The notes: generated by a model from the letters alone, not told the origin. A stretch of DNA of 64,000 nucleotides from Pedobacter ginsengisoli (GCF_030244015.1 NZ_JASSYX010000002.1:1054001-1118000); one strand, 5' to 3'. Numbered from the stretch's first letter, positions 32,961-41,448 are shown. Made by a program: numbers and translations.

Positions 32961-35900
32961 ATGAAATTAACTAGTTTTAATGCTAAACCGGTTTTGTTAT
33001 GCGGACTGCTGCTGGCAGGATTGGGCTGTAATGTTTCTAAAAAGAACCAGGGCAAGCCTGGTTTGAGCAGCCTGCCGCCGGTGCCTTATCCCGGCCCGGA
33101 AAAGTTTGCCGACCATATCCGTACTACAGAATTTCAAACTCCAGCGCAGGAACAGGCGGGTTTTAAGCTGCCGCCGGGTTTTGAGATTTCGCTGTATGCT
33201 TCGGAACCGGACATCGGCAAGCCGATCAATATGGATTTTGATGCGCAGGGAAGGCTTTGGGTGACGCAATCTTCGGAATATCCGATGGCCGCGCCTTCGC
33301 TGAAGGGGAAGGACAAGATCACGATCCTGGAGGATACGGATGGTGATGGTAAAGCCGATAAGTTTACGCCTTTTGCGACAGACCTGAACATTCCGATAGG
33401 GATCATTCCGGTACAGAAGGGCGCTATAGCGTTTAGCATTCCCAATATTTATAAGTTCAATGACGCCGACGGGGATGGCATTGCCGAAGATAAAAAGGTG
33501 CTGTTCGGGCAGTTCGGCTACCAGGATACGCATGGCATGGTCAACAATTTTGCCCGTGGTTTTGACGGCTGGATCTATGCTTGCCATGGTTTTACCAATA
33601 CCTCGACCATTGCGGGTACGGATGGGGATTCGATCACGATGGTGTCGGGTAATACGTTCAGGTTTAAGGAGGATGGAAGCAGGGTGGAGCAGACGAGCTT
33701 TGGCCGGGTCAATCCTTTTGGGTATACGTTTGATGAGCTGGGTTATTTGTATTCTGTGGATTGCCATTCTAAACCGATTTACCAATTGATCAAGGGTGGG
33801 GAGTATCCGCATTTTGGCAAGAAGGCGCCTGCTATGGGTTATGCGCCGGAGATGATGAGTTTTGAGCTGGGGTCTACTGCGCTGTCAGGTCTGGATTATT
33901 ATTTGGGCGAGCAGTTTCCGCAGGAGTACAGGAATAGTTTTTACAATGGGGATGTGGTGACCTGCCGCATCAACCGGAATACGATGTCGCTGAGCGGTTC
34001 ATCGCCGGAGGCTAAAAGGGAGGCGGATTTTCTGATCAGTGCGGATCCGTGGTTTAGGCCGGTGGCGATAAAGGAGGGGCCGGATGGGGCGCTGTATGTG
34101 GCGGATTTTTACAATAGGATCATCGGGCATTATGAGGTGCCGCTGGATCATCCTTTGAGGGACAGGCAGAGTGGCCGGATCTGGAAGATCAGGTATGTGG
34201 GCACGGAAAAGCATACGGACCACAAGGTGCAGGACTGGAGTAAGGCGGGTTTGACGGAATTGCTGAAGCACCTGGATTATCCGCAGTTGAACATCAGGAT
34301 GGCGATTGCCAATCAGGTGGTGCAAAGGTTTGGTGCTGCTGCTGTACAGCCTTTGCTGAAAGTTCTGGGTTCGGATAAGACAAGTGCTAAAGCGGCTGTG
34401 CAAGCGCTTTGGGCGTTGTATAGGTTGAATGCTTTGCCGGATGGGGTGCTGGAAAAGGCGCTGCAGGGTGCGGTAGCTGCATCAGGCGGTGCCGGGTCTT
34501 CGGGGGTTACGGGTTCTGGCTTGCGGAGTTCGGGTAAGTCTTCTGCCGGCGTTGCTGATCCTTTGGTTAAAGTGCATGCGTTCAGGATATTGGCGGAGCA
34601 AAAAACAGTTTCTCCGGGGCACAGGGGCCTGGCTTTGAAGGCTTTGACGGATGCGAATGTGCATGTGCAGCGTGTTGCGGCTGAGGTGTTGGGTAAGGCT
34701 GTTGATCCGGACAATGTGGGGCCTTTGCTGACTTTGTACGGCAAGGCGGACGAAAAGGACACTCATTTGAAGTATACGGTGCTGCTGGCCTTGCGCAATA
34801 ATATGAGGAATGAGGGGGTGATGCGTCATGTGGTGGCGCAGAATTGGTCTGATTTGCAGATGGATGTGCTGATGAGGGTGGTGAAGGATGTGCCGTCGAA
34901 GGAGGGGGCTCTGTTTGCAATGAAGTTCCTGGAGGGGCATGATCTGCCGAAGGCGGAGTTGCTGGGTAGTCTGGAGTATATAGGGCGTTTTCTGGAACCT
35001 GCGCAATTGAGCCGTCCGGTGGCTTATATTCAGAAAAGGTTTGCGAATGATGTGAATGCGCAGTATGTGTTGTTTACGACGATGCAGCAGGGTTTGCAGC
35101 AAAGTGGGGGGGCAGTGGTTCCGGCGATGAGGGATTGGGGGATCAGTCTGGCTGAAAAGGCGTTGGCCGGGTATTCTGGTGCAGGTACCCGGGGTGGTGT
35201 GAATGTACGTGCTGGTGCTGGAGTTTCTGACAATGGCGTTATTGGTTCTTCTGAGATGTGGAGCAACAGGCCTTTGCTGGAAACGGGGGATCCGGAGAAT
35301 CCATGGGCCATGATTGATCGTGCTATTGTGGGTGAGCTGCCGAGGGTTAAGTTGTTGTGGAGCGAGTTCAACTGGTATCCGCCGACTGGCGTGCTGGTTT
35401 CTTCGGTGTTTAAATTGCCGGCTTCGCTGGAGCTGAGTGTGTTTGACAATGATGTGCACAACACGGAGGCGAAGACTGGTGTTTCTAAGAATTCGGTACG
35501 GGTTTTATTGGCTAAGTCGCATAAGGTGATCGGCAGTTACCGGGCTGCTTTTACGACGCCGATGACCAACAGGGATTTGATGAAGGAGGTGCCGTTTGAT
35601 TTGTCTAAGTATGCAGGGCAGCTGGGTTATATTGAGGTGGTGGACAGTACCAGGACGGGTTCTGTGGGTATCGGGGGCTTTAAGCCAGCGGTGCTTTCGA
35701 TCCCTGACAGGGGTTTGGCAGAGACTGCGGAGCGGTATACGAGGGCGGCGGAGATTGCGGGGACGTATAAGGTGGTGTCTTTGGTGCCTGCTTTGAAGGC
35801 TTTGCTGGCGGACAGGCTTGCTGATTATAAATCCCGCGCAGCGGCTGCGAATGCGCTGATGGCGATTGACGCGCGGGGTAATGGTGTTTTGGTGGAGGGG

Positions 35901-36680
35901 GTGTTGCTGGATCTGGCTGAAAGTCAGTTGGTGAAGGAGAAAATGGCGATGGTGCTGGGACAGAGTGCTTCGCCTTCGCGGTTTGCTGCTTTGCAAAAGG
36001 CGATGGCGGGTAGTCAGCGGAGTTTACAATTGGGGATTGCTTCTATTTTGGTGAATGATGGGACTGGTATTGACAGGTTGCTGCAGTCGGTGAAACAGGG
36101 TGATGTGCCGTTTGACCTGCTTTCTGAGATTGCTGTGAAGGAGAGGCTTAGTGCGAATATGAGTGCTGCGCAGCAGTCGGAGTTTAAGAAATTGTCTGTT
36201 GGTCAGGCTTCTGAGAGTGAGGCGCGTAAGGCTTTGATTGCTGCGCGTTTGGCTTCGTTTGATCCTTCTTCGGTTTCTGTGGAGCAGGGGAAGGCGATGT
36301 TTATTCAGAATTGCAGTATGTGCCACCAGATTAAGGGTACGGGCGGTATGATTGGTCCGCAGTTGGATGGTATTGGCAATTGGGGGCAGAAGGCTTTGAC
36401 GGAGAAGGTTCTGGATCCGAACAGGAATATTTCGCAGGCTTTCAGGACGTATAATGTTACGCTGAATAATGGTAAGGTGCTGACGGGTTTGTTCCGTCGT
36501 GAGGAGGGTGCGGTATTGGTTTTTGCGAATCCGGGAGGGCAGGAGTTTTCTGTGGCGAAAGCGGATATTAAGGAGCGGGTACCGTCTAAGTATACGCTGA
36601 TGCCGGATCAGTTCAGAAATACGATTGCGCCAAAGGATTTTGATGCGCTGCTGAAGTTTTTATTGGCAACAAAGGAGTAG
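32961..36680 (+). CDS. PVC-type membrane-bound dehydrogenase / HEAT-repeat / heme c protein
   Basis: 1239 residues with a signal ending in a lipobox-like AGLGC (about Cys23). Order of parts: a sorbosone/glucose dehydrogenase-like beta-propeller of the Pirellula/Verrucomicrobium type (about 55-420: LPPGFEISLYASEP, MDFDAQGRLWVTQSSEYP, GPDGALYVADFYNRIIGHYE); HEAT-like helical repeats (about 430-720); a beta-domain (about 790-920); more helices; and a C-terminal Pirellula/Verrucomicrobium-type heme domain with CSMCH at 1118-1122 and a later Met in KYTLMPDQ. It probably oxidises a sugar in the periplasm and passes electrons to heme c. Coding-strand codons become strongly G-ending from about 33.9 kb onward. 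Ala/Gly/Ser-rich inserts lie near 495-525. Confidence 0.88.
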   Translation: MKLTSFNAKPVLLCGLLLAGLGCNVSKKNQGKPGLSSLPPVPYPGPEKFADHIRTTEFQTPAQEQAGFKLPPGFEISLYASEPDIGKPINMDFDAQGRLWVTQSSEYPMAAPSLKGKDKITILEDTDGDGKADKFTPFATDLNIPIGIIPVQKGAIAFSIPNIYKFNDADGDGIAEDKKVLFGQFGYQDTHGMVNNFARGFDGWIYACHGFTNTSTIAGTDGDSITMVSGNTFRFKEDGSRVEQTSFGRVNPFGYTFDELGYLYSVDCHSKPIYQLIKGGEYPHFGKKAPAMGYAPEMMSFELGSTALSGLDYYLGEQFPQEYRNSFYNGDVVTCRINRNTMSLSGSSPEAKREADFLISADPWFRPVAIKEGPDGALYVADFYNRIIGHYEVPLDHPLRDRQSGRIWKIRYVGTEKHTDHKVQDWSKAGLTELLKHLDYPQLNIRMAIANQVVQRFGAAAVQPLLKVLGSDKTSAKAAVQALWALYRLNALPDGVLEKALQGAVAASGGAGSSGVTGSGLRSSGKSSAGVADPLVKVHAFRILAEQKTVSPGHRGLALKALTDANVHVQRVAAEVLGKAVDPDNVGPLLTLYGKADEKDTHLKYTVLLALRNNMRNEGVMRHVVAQNWSDLQMDVLMRVVKDVPSKEGALFAMKFLEGHDLPKAELLGSLEYIGRFLEPAQLSRPVAYIQKRFANDVNAQYVLFTTMQQGLQQSGGAVVPAMRDWGISLAEKALAGYSGAGTRGGVNVRAGAGVSDNGVIGSSEMWSNRPLLETGDPENPWAMIDRAIVGELPRVKLLWSEFNWYPPTGVLVSSVFKLPASLELSVFDNDVHNTEAKTGVSKNSVRVLLAKSHKVIGSYRAAFTTPMTNRDLMKEVPFDLSKYAGQLGYIEVVDSTRTGSVGIGGFKPAVLSIPDRGLAETAERYTRAAEIAGTYKVVSLVPALKALLADRLADYKSRAAAANALMAIDARGNGVLVEGVLLDLAESQLVKEKMAMVLGQSASPSRFAALQKAMAGSQRSLQLGIASILVNDGTGIDRLLQSVKQGDVPFDLLSEIAVKERLSANMSAAQQSEFKKLSVGQASESEARKALIAARLASFDPSSVSVEQGKAMFIQNCSMCHQIKGTGGMIGPQLDGIGNWGQKALTEKVLDPNRNISQAFRTYNVTLNNGKVLTGLFRREEGAVLVFANPGGQEFSVAKADIKERVPSKYTLMPDQFRNTIAPKDFDALLKFLLATKE

Positions 36681-36740
36681 AGGGGGAATCGTTATCCCGA
36701 AGTATGAGGATCTCGTGGTGAAAGTTTATTGGAATCGCTT

Positions 36741-36845
36741 GGAGCTGGAAAAAATAACCATTCTCTTCGAAGACTGCATTTCTTGTCGCTGAAGGAGCTC
36801 CAAGAACGCTGATGTCTTCTCTGAGAAGGTGATTTTTTCTGCTCC
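36741..36845. repeat. Long imperfect inverted repeat (about 33 bp arms)
   Basis: The left arm 36741-36774 (GGAGCTGGAAAAAATAACC... GAAGAC) pairs imperfectly with 36814-36845 (GTCTTCTCTGAGAAGG... TGCTCC). The 39-base centre itself contains the palindrome GGAGCTCC within TTCTT...AAGAA. It lies 60 bases after the PVC-cytochrome stop and could fold into a branched hairpin or be a dispersed element. Confidence 0.6.
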
Positions 36846-36938
36846 GCGCTAGTGCAGAGGAAATAGGTAATTTGAGTGCGTTAGCGCAGATAGGACCAGG
36901 ATTGTGCCGCCCGTCATTTCGAGAACTGCCGGTAGAAT

Positions 36939-37014
36939 CGTCATTGCGAGGAGTTCTTCACGACGAAGCAATCTCAAAAGAAGTACGGAGATTGCTTCGT
37001 TCCTCGCAATGACG
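36939..37014. repeat. REP-like palindromic element, copy 1
   Basis: The right arm (36988-37014) is the complement of CGTCATTGCGAGGA-ACGAAGCAATCTC. The left arm (36939-36975) is the same but carries a 10-base insertion after CGTCATTGCGAGGA. A second copy without insertion lies at 49462-49527. A related half element (CGTCATTTCGAGA) sits just upstream near 36912. Confidence 0.85.
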
Positions 37015-37093
37015 AGGAGTGATAGTGCATGGCGGTGGCAATAAATAAATGATTAGTAAAAGAATAAATGTAAATTGTGTAGATAAAATACAA

Positions 37094-37183
37094 GTAAAAG
37101 AAGCAGAAGTAAAAAGAGCACCAGTAAAATAACACCGGTAAAAATAACACCGGTAGAAATGACACCGGTAAAAAGAATCAGAA
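37094..37183. repeat. Six 14-16 bp tandem repeats
   Basis: Units begin at 37094, 37109, 37124, 37138, 37153 and 37168, with consensus GTAAAAATmACACCG. They are almost all 15 bp and lie directly upstream of the FG-GAP gene start at 37220. Confidence 0.85.
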
Positions 37184-37219
37184 GTAAAAAAATAAACACA
37201 ACTAAAAAAACACAACCAA

Positions 37220-38416
37220 ATGAAGATGAATAAACCAAATTATAAAATGATTGCGGTGGCGCTGTTGACGGGCGCTGGCCTGTGTTATAGTGGCACTGAT
37301 GCCGTTGCGCAGAAGAAAACGAAAGAACTGAAGTTTAAAAAGACGGTGATCAGTACGGATTTTTTTTCTGAGGGTGCTGGTGTGGGTGACCTGAACAAGG
37401 ATGGTAAGATGGATATCGTAGCGGGGGCTTTCTGGTATGAGGCGCCTAACTGGACGAAGCATGAGGTGTATACGCCGGGCAAGTTTGATTTCAATACGGG
37501 TTATAGTGATTCTTTTCTGAACCATGTGATGGATGTGGATCAGGATGGCTGGCTGGATTATATCCGTGTGGATTTCCCTGGCGAAGCGGCGGTATGGTAT
37601 CAGAATCCTAAGAATTCCGGTGGTCACTGGAAGGCTTTTCCTTTGTATTCTTCGGTAGGTAATGAGTCGCCGCGTTTTGTGGATGTGGATGCTGATGGTA
37701 GGGTTGATTTGTTGTGCAACGATTCTAAGGGAAACCGGATGATCTGGCTGGAATCGCCGAAGTCGAAAGGGGCTACGGACTGGACGGTGCATGTGATCAG
37801 TGATGTGAAGGACCGTGGTACGCATCAGTTTACGCATGGGCTTGGTTTTGGGGATATGAACAAGGATGGTCGTAATGATGTGGTGATCCGTCATGGATGG
37901 TGGGAATCGCCTGCTGATCCGAAGCAGAGCAATTGGGTATGGCATGAGGCGGATCTGGGTGAGGATGCTTCGCAGATGTATGTGATGGACCTGGACCGGG
38001 ATGGTGATATGGATGTGATCAGTTCGTCGGCGCATGCTTATGGGATCTGGTGGCATGAGCAGGTAGTGGATGCTGCTGGTGCGGTGAGTTGGAAGCATCA
38101 TGATATTATGAAAACTTTCTCGCAGACGCATGGTCTGGGTTTGGTGGATATGAATAAGGATGGCAATCCTGACCTGGTAACTGGTAAGCGTTTCTGGGCG
38201 CATCAGGGTCACGATCCGGGTGAGCGTGAGCCAGCAGTTTTGTATTGGTTTGAGTATAAGCCGGGTAAGGTGCCTTCATGGACGCCGCACCTGATCGATT
38301 CTGATTCTGGTAATGGTTTGCAGACCAACGCAGTGGATATGAACAAGGATAAGCTGATTGATATTGTGGTGGTGAACAAGAAGGGTGTGTTTTATTTTGA
38401 GCAGCTGAAGAAGTAG
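37220..38416 (+). CDS. Secreted FG-GAP/VCBS repeat protein
   Basis: 398 residues with a signal peptide (about 1-31, ending DAVAQ). Seven FG-GAP blades are visible with loops such as GDLNKDGKMDIVAGAFWYE, MDVDQDGWLDYIRVD, VDVDADGRVDLLCN, GDMNKDGRNDVVIRHGWWE, MDLDRDGDMDVIS, VDMNKDGNPDLVTG and VDMNKDKLIDIVVV. The repeated Trp-Tyr/Trp-Trp pairs (AFWYE, HGWWE, GIWWHE) mark the subfamily often found beside PVC-type cytochrome proteins. Probably a periplasmic or surface beta-propeller without a known reaction. It shares the strongly G/T-rich coding strand of the preceding gene and is closed by a terminator. Confidence 0.88.
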   Translation: MKMNKPNYKMIAVALLTGAGLCYSGTDAVAQKKTKELKFKKTVISTDFFSEGAGVGDLNKDGKMDIVAGAFWYEAPNWTKHEVYTPGKFDFNTGYSDSFLNHVMDVDQDGWLDYIRVDFPGEAAVWYQNPKNSGGHWKAFPLYSSVGNESPRFVDVDADGRVDLLCNDSKGNRMIWLESPKSKGATDWTVHVISDVKDRGTHQFTHGLGFGDMNKDGRNDVVIRHGWWESPADPKQSNWVWHEADLGEDASQMYVMDLDRDGDMDVISSSAHAYGIWWHEQVVDAAGAVSWKHHDIMKTFSQTHGLGLVDMNKDGNPDLVTGKRFWAHQGHDPGEREPAVLYWFEYKPGKVPSWTPHLIDSDSGNGLQTNAVDMNKDKLIDIVVVNKKGVFYFEQLKK

Positions 38417-38505
38417 GGTGTTTGTGCCGGTTTTTGGCTGACTTTTAGCTCATCCCCGGTTTGGGATTTCCCGGCTGGTGTGGCAGTAAATAAAAGTATT
38501 TTGAT

Positions 38506-38537
38506 AAAAGCGATCTGTGTGATCGCTTTTATTTTTT
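38506..38537 (+). terminator. Rho-independent terminator after the FG-GAP gene
   Basis: A 10-bp stem AAAAGCGATC/GATCGCTTTT (38506-38515 with 38521-38530), five-base loop, then ATTTTTT. It also lies just upstream of a TTG that would extend the next frame, which argues for the later ATG at 38578. Confidence 0.88.
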
Positions 38538-38577
38538 GCGCTCTGGTTTATTTTTTATCTTGTTTAAAATATACTAT

Positions 38578-39252
38578 ATGATACGCTTCTTCATTCAATC
38601 TGTTTCTGTAGCCTTGTTGGGCTTAATATTGTTTTGTGGTACTGCCCGTTCACAGGAAAAAAGGGTAAGTTTCATGCTGGGTGCGGGTATGACTTACAAT
38701 AGTTTTTATTCTAAGCACAGCCGCTATGTAGATGGTAGTGATTTCGGAGGGGAGTATGAGTTTATATGGTCATATTATGCGGAGGGAATTGTGGATATTA
38801 ACCTCAAGAACTCATTTGCCTTGCGTACTGGTTTGAAGTATATTGGAAAAGGAGCAAGGCCCGAGGAGTTTGTGTCAGGTAGCTACCGCTCACAGTATAA
38901 AGATGAAAAGTTGTTCATGCTGGAGGTGCCGGTCAATCTGGTCAGGCGTATAAAACTTGGTAACAGAGCGCTGGTCCTTTCCGGGGGTCTTTTCGGAGGG
39001 TTTATGGTAAGTGGGATGAAGAAGTATCAAAATGGATACTATGACAGACCTTATGATCCGGATGCGCCCTACCTTAATGTTTATAAGGATTTTGAGCTTG
39101 GCCTGAACCTTAAAACCGAATATGAATTTATGGAGAACACTTTTGTGGGTGTGGGGTATGAAGTTGGATTGTTGAATCTTATTAAGCCTTCAAATTCAGG
39201 GACGATAAGAACTCAAGCCTTCACTTTTGGGCTCGGCTACCGGTTTTGGTGA
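38578..39252 (+). CDS. Outer membrane beta-barrel protein (PorT-like)
   Basis: 224 residues from ATG 38578; an upstream in-frame TTG at 38536 abuts the preceding terminator and would precede the signal peptide by 14 residues, so it is rejected. The signal peptide ends at TARSQ. The mature protein is a small barrel of probably eight strands: RVSFMLGAGMTYNSFYS, SYYAEGIVDINLKNSFALRTGLKYIGKG, KLFMLEVPVNLVRRI, LVLSGGLFGGFMVSG, FELGLNLKTEYEFM and a C-terminal AFTFGLGYRFW with the terminal aromatic residue needed for outer membrane insertion. Role unknown. Confidence 0.8.
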   Translation: MIRFFIQSVSVALLGLILFCGTARSQEKRVSFMLGAGMTYNSFYSKHSRYVDGSDFGGEYEFIWSYYAEGIVDINLKNSFALRTGLKYIGKGARPEEFVSGSYRSQYKDEKLFMLEVPVNLVRRIKLGNRALVLSGGLFGGFMVSGMKKYQNGYYDRPYDPDAPYLNVYKDFELGLNLKTEYEFMENTFVGVGYEVGLLNLIKPSNSGTIRTQAFTFGLGYRFW

Positions 39253-39326
39253 GCTGGTTTTGGCTTTGTTGGGCGGTTATCTGATCATACAGGTGAAATA
39301 CTGGTATGATTTAAAGATGATTGTGT

Positions 39327-40331
39327 TTATTCCTGCATTTCAGTACTTAACTTCAGGTTTTTAAACTGGATGCCGCTGTCGAATGTGCCGGGAATTTCCC
39401 ATCCGAGATTGGTGCTTTCGATGGCGATGTCTTCAAATGTGGTGGTTTTCAGGTAACCGTTGTCTTTGGCTTTTTGAAAAGCTTTTTTAATCAATGGATA
39501 AAGGTCTTTATGAATGTTTATCCATTTTTTATCGTGTAATGTTCCTGAGTAGATTTCTTTGGAGGCCACGTTGAGGATAAATTTCTTTGTGGCGTCTTCT
39601 TTTCCCAGGTCTTGTGCGGCGTATTCTTCCAGTATGGGGTGCCTGGAGTCGTAAAGGGGCAGGCCAAACCAGAAGTAGTCGCTATAGCCCGCTGATGCTT
39701 TGTTGACGTTTTGGATCAGCAGGTAGAAGGTGACTTGTGCGGCGTGCAGGCCGGGGTCGTAAGCGGTGCCGGTTTTGTTGATGGAATACAGGAGCCTTGC
39801 GCTAATCCTGAAGTCCAGTTCCTTCATTTTGGCAATTGGCATTTGGTTGGTGCGTTGTTCGAGCAGCAGGTGGGGCCAGGCTTCATTGGCAATTCTGGGT
39901 TTAAGGTATTCTTTTGACCCGAAGACTTCCAGGCTAATGGTGGTTTCTTTTCCCTGTGTCAGAAAGCTGACTTTTTTGCCCTGGTTTTGATAGATAATGG
40001 TATCACCGTGCTGGACGGAGGGCGTGTTTTTTAAGTTGTAGCGGCTGGCCCATTGTGGCATTTTCCAGATGGGGGGCCTTATTTGCTTATTGGTGGGGCT
40101 GCCTTGTTTGCCAAAGGGCCGAAGGGTGTCTATAATCTCCGGATGGGCTGAGCTTTCGCCGATCAGGCCAATGCCGTACTGAAAGCGGGTATCGCTGATG
40201 ATTTGGATTTCTGCGGGTTTCGATTGTGCCCGTGCGGCGCTGCTGATTGCCAGTAGTGTGTGTATACAGATGGCTCCGGTCAGAAAGGTATGTTGCAGAA
40301 AGCGGGGCTTCAGTTGTTTTTTTATTCCCAT
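39327..40331 (-). CDS. Secreted protein of unknown function
   Basis: 334 residues from ATG 40331 (MGIKKQLKPRFL). An earlier in-frame ATG at 40388 would overlap the preceding gene's end and precede the signal peptide by 19 residues, so I favour the later one. A signal peptide ends at ARAQ (about residue 36). No family is recognised. The mature protein has beta-rich segments (ELDFRISARLLYSINKTG, AQVTFYLLIQNVN, YFWFGLPLYDSRHPI) and near its end SGIQFKNLKLS, resembling carbohydrate-binding or laminin-type sandwich domains by pattern only. It lies 29 bases after the exported sugar-isomerase-like gene on the same strand, suggesting a shared role. Confidence 0.7.
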   Translation of the reverse strand: MGIKKQLKPRFLQHTFLTGAICIHTLLAISSAARAQSKPAEIQIISDTRFQYGIGLIGESSAHPEIIDTLRPFGKQGSPTNKQIRPPIWKMPQWASRYNLKNTPSVQHGDTIIYQNQGKKVSFLTQGKETTISLEVFGSKEYLKPRIANEAWPHLLLEQRTNQMPIAKMKELDFRISARLLYSINKTGTAYDPGLHAAQVTFYLLIQNVNKASAGYSDYFWFGLPLYDSRHPILEEYAAQDLGKEDATKKFILNVASKEIYSGTLHDKKWINIHKDLYPLIKKAFQKAKDNGYLKTTTFEDIAIESTNLGWEIPGTFDSGIQFKNLKLSTEMQE

Positions 40332-40360
40332 TGGGTTGTGGTATGCTGGATGAAGTATTT

Positions 40361-41422
40361 TTATCCCAGCTCTGCTTCTTTGAGCCATCCTTTTAAGGTC
40401 TGCAGGTCTTTTTGCATGTGGCTGATCACTTCGTCTTTTGGGATGCTGAGTTTGCGGCCTCCGGATTCAGCTCCGCCGATCGGATACTCGAAATGCTGTG
40501 AAATGGGCTTTTTGAAGCCGTATTGTTTGAGTAGTCTGAAGTATTTTTTGAAGTCGATCATTCCCTGACCAAGGGCTACATTTTGAGTCGTCCACTTGCC
40601 GTCTTTCTTTTCCCAGTGAAAATCTTTGATGGTAATGGAACCGAGGTGGTTATGGATCAGTTCGAGGTTGCGCGGCCAGGCTTCTGCGCCGTCTACTGTG
40701 GCATGCCGGATGTCGAACTGGATGCCGGTCCATTTGGGGTCGAGGTCTTTCAGGGATAGCCACAGGTCCCAGATGGGGCCGCCAAATCTTTCGGTATGGT
40801 TTTCATAATCGCCATGGATCTGGTATTTTTCATTGAGCGTTGCCAATCCTTTCAGGTCTTTTTTGAAGGTTTCCAGATCTGCTTGTATGCCTTTTCCGGT
40901 GTAACCATACCAGCCCATGCGGTAGTTTTTGATGCCGACTGAGGCGGCTGTTTTTAAAATAGCTTGTGTATGTGGCTCGTCTGCGGTCCTGATGTCGGTG
41001 GTGATGGTGTAGACTTCGAGTCCGGCATTTCTGATGGCTTCTACTGCTTTGGGCAGGTCTTTTGCGACGTTTTCAGGAAGGACATGACCTTTGTCGCGTA
41101 CGGTGAGGTCTACGCCGTCATAGCCGAGCTGCGCGGCAAGGGCCGCCATGTCTTTGTAATTGAGCCAGTGGAGGTGTTTGGAGAATATGCTGATGCTGAG
41201 TTTATCGTCGGCAGGTGCTGCTGCAGGATCAGGTTTTTGTGATGGTTCAGCTTCAGGAAGCCCGGTATTCTGGGCTGGTGGAGCATCGTTTAATGAAGTT
41301 GCCGCGGCTGTACTTAGTGAAGTTGCCGGGGCGGCGTTTAATGTGGATAGGCCCAAAGGGAGGGCGGCCGCCGCGATTGCGGTGTTCCTGATGAATTGTT
41401 TACGTGAGATGTTTGCGCTCAT
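40361..41422 (-). CDS. Exported sugar phosphate isomerase/epimerase-like protein
   Basis: 353 residues. The N-terminus SRKQFIRNTAIAAAALPLG is a Tat-like signal (RK in place of RR). An Ala/Pro/Ser-rich linker of about 45 residues follows, then a xylose-isomerase-like TIM barrel (about 75-350): ISIFSKHLHWLNYKDMAALA, LGYDGVDLTVR, YQIHGDYENHTERFGG, GIQFDIRHATVDG, SITIKDFHWEK and ISQHFEYPIGG. Glu, Asp and His residues in GDYENH, FDIRHA and KDFHW and the late HFEYP are the expected metal ligands. Family members isomerise or epimerise sugars, and homologues act on keto-sugars in 3-keto-glycoside pathways. Export is unusual for this fold. Likely cotranscribed with the unknown secreted protein downstream. 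Confidence 0.82.
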   Translation of the reverse strand: MSANISRKQFIRNTAIAAAALPLGLSTLNAAPATSLSTAAATSLNDAPPAQNTGLPEAEPSQKPDPAAAPADDKLSISIFSKHLHWLNYKDMAALAAQLGYDGVDLTVRDKGHVLPENVAKDLPKAVEAIRNAGLEVYTITTDIRTADEPHTQAILKTAASVGIKNYRMGWYGYTGKGIQADLETFKKDLKGLATLNEKYQIHGDYENHTERFGGPIWDLWLSLKDLDPKWTGIQFDIRHATVDGAEAWPRNLELIHNHLGSITIKDFHWEKKDGKWTTQNVALGQGMIDFKKYFRLLKQYGFKKPISQHFEYPIGGAESGGRKLSIPKDEVISHMQKDLQTLKGWLKEAELG

Positions 41423-41448
41423 TATTTATTTCTGGTTTTTGTTGTTCT

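Larger units (their letters stand above)
36681..37219. other. Structured intergenic region with hairpin element, REP-like palindrome and tandem repeats
   Basis: A 539-base gap between the PVC-cytochrome gene and the FG-GAP gene. It contains, in order, a long imperfect inverted repeat (36741-36845), a REP-like palindrome (36939-37014) and a 15-bp tandem array (37094-37183). Reverse frames across it are low-complexity Phe/Tyr/Cys repeats caused by the array and are not genes. Confidence 0.75.

Noticed and set aside
34482..35459. 325-codon open frame on the minus strand
   Set aside because: Entirely antisense to the PVC-cytochrome gene, rich in His, Gln and Arg with no domain; explained by G-ending codons of the real gene.
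37078..37086. DnaA box (complement TTATCTACA)
   Set aside because: One mismatch to TTATCCACA and no clustered partners; a single such site is expected by chance.
36958..37238. Small Phe/Tyr/Cys-rich membrane proteins on the minus strand
   Set aside because: The frames are produced by the 15 bp tandem repeat and a REP-like palindrome.
37202..38212. 336-codon open frame on the minus strand
   Set aside because: Antisense to the FG-GAP protein gene, whose repeats and signal peptide are clear; His/Ile/Arg-rich composition is a shadow.
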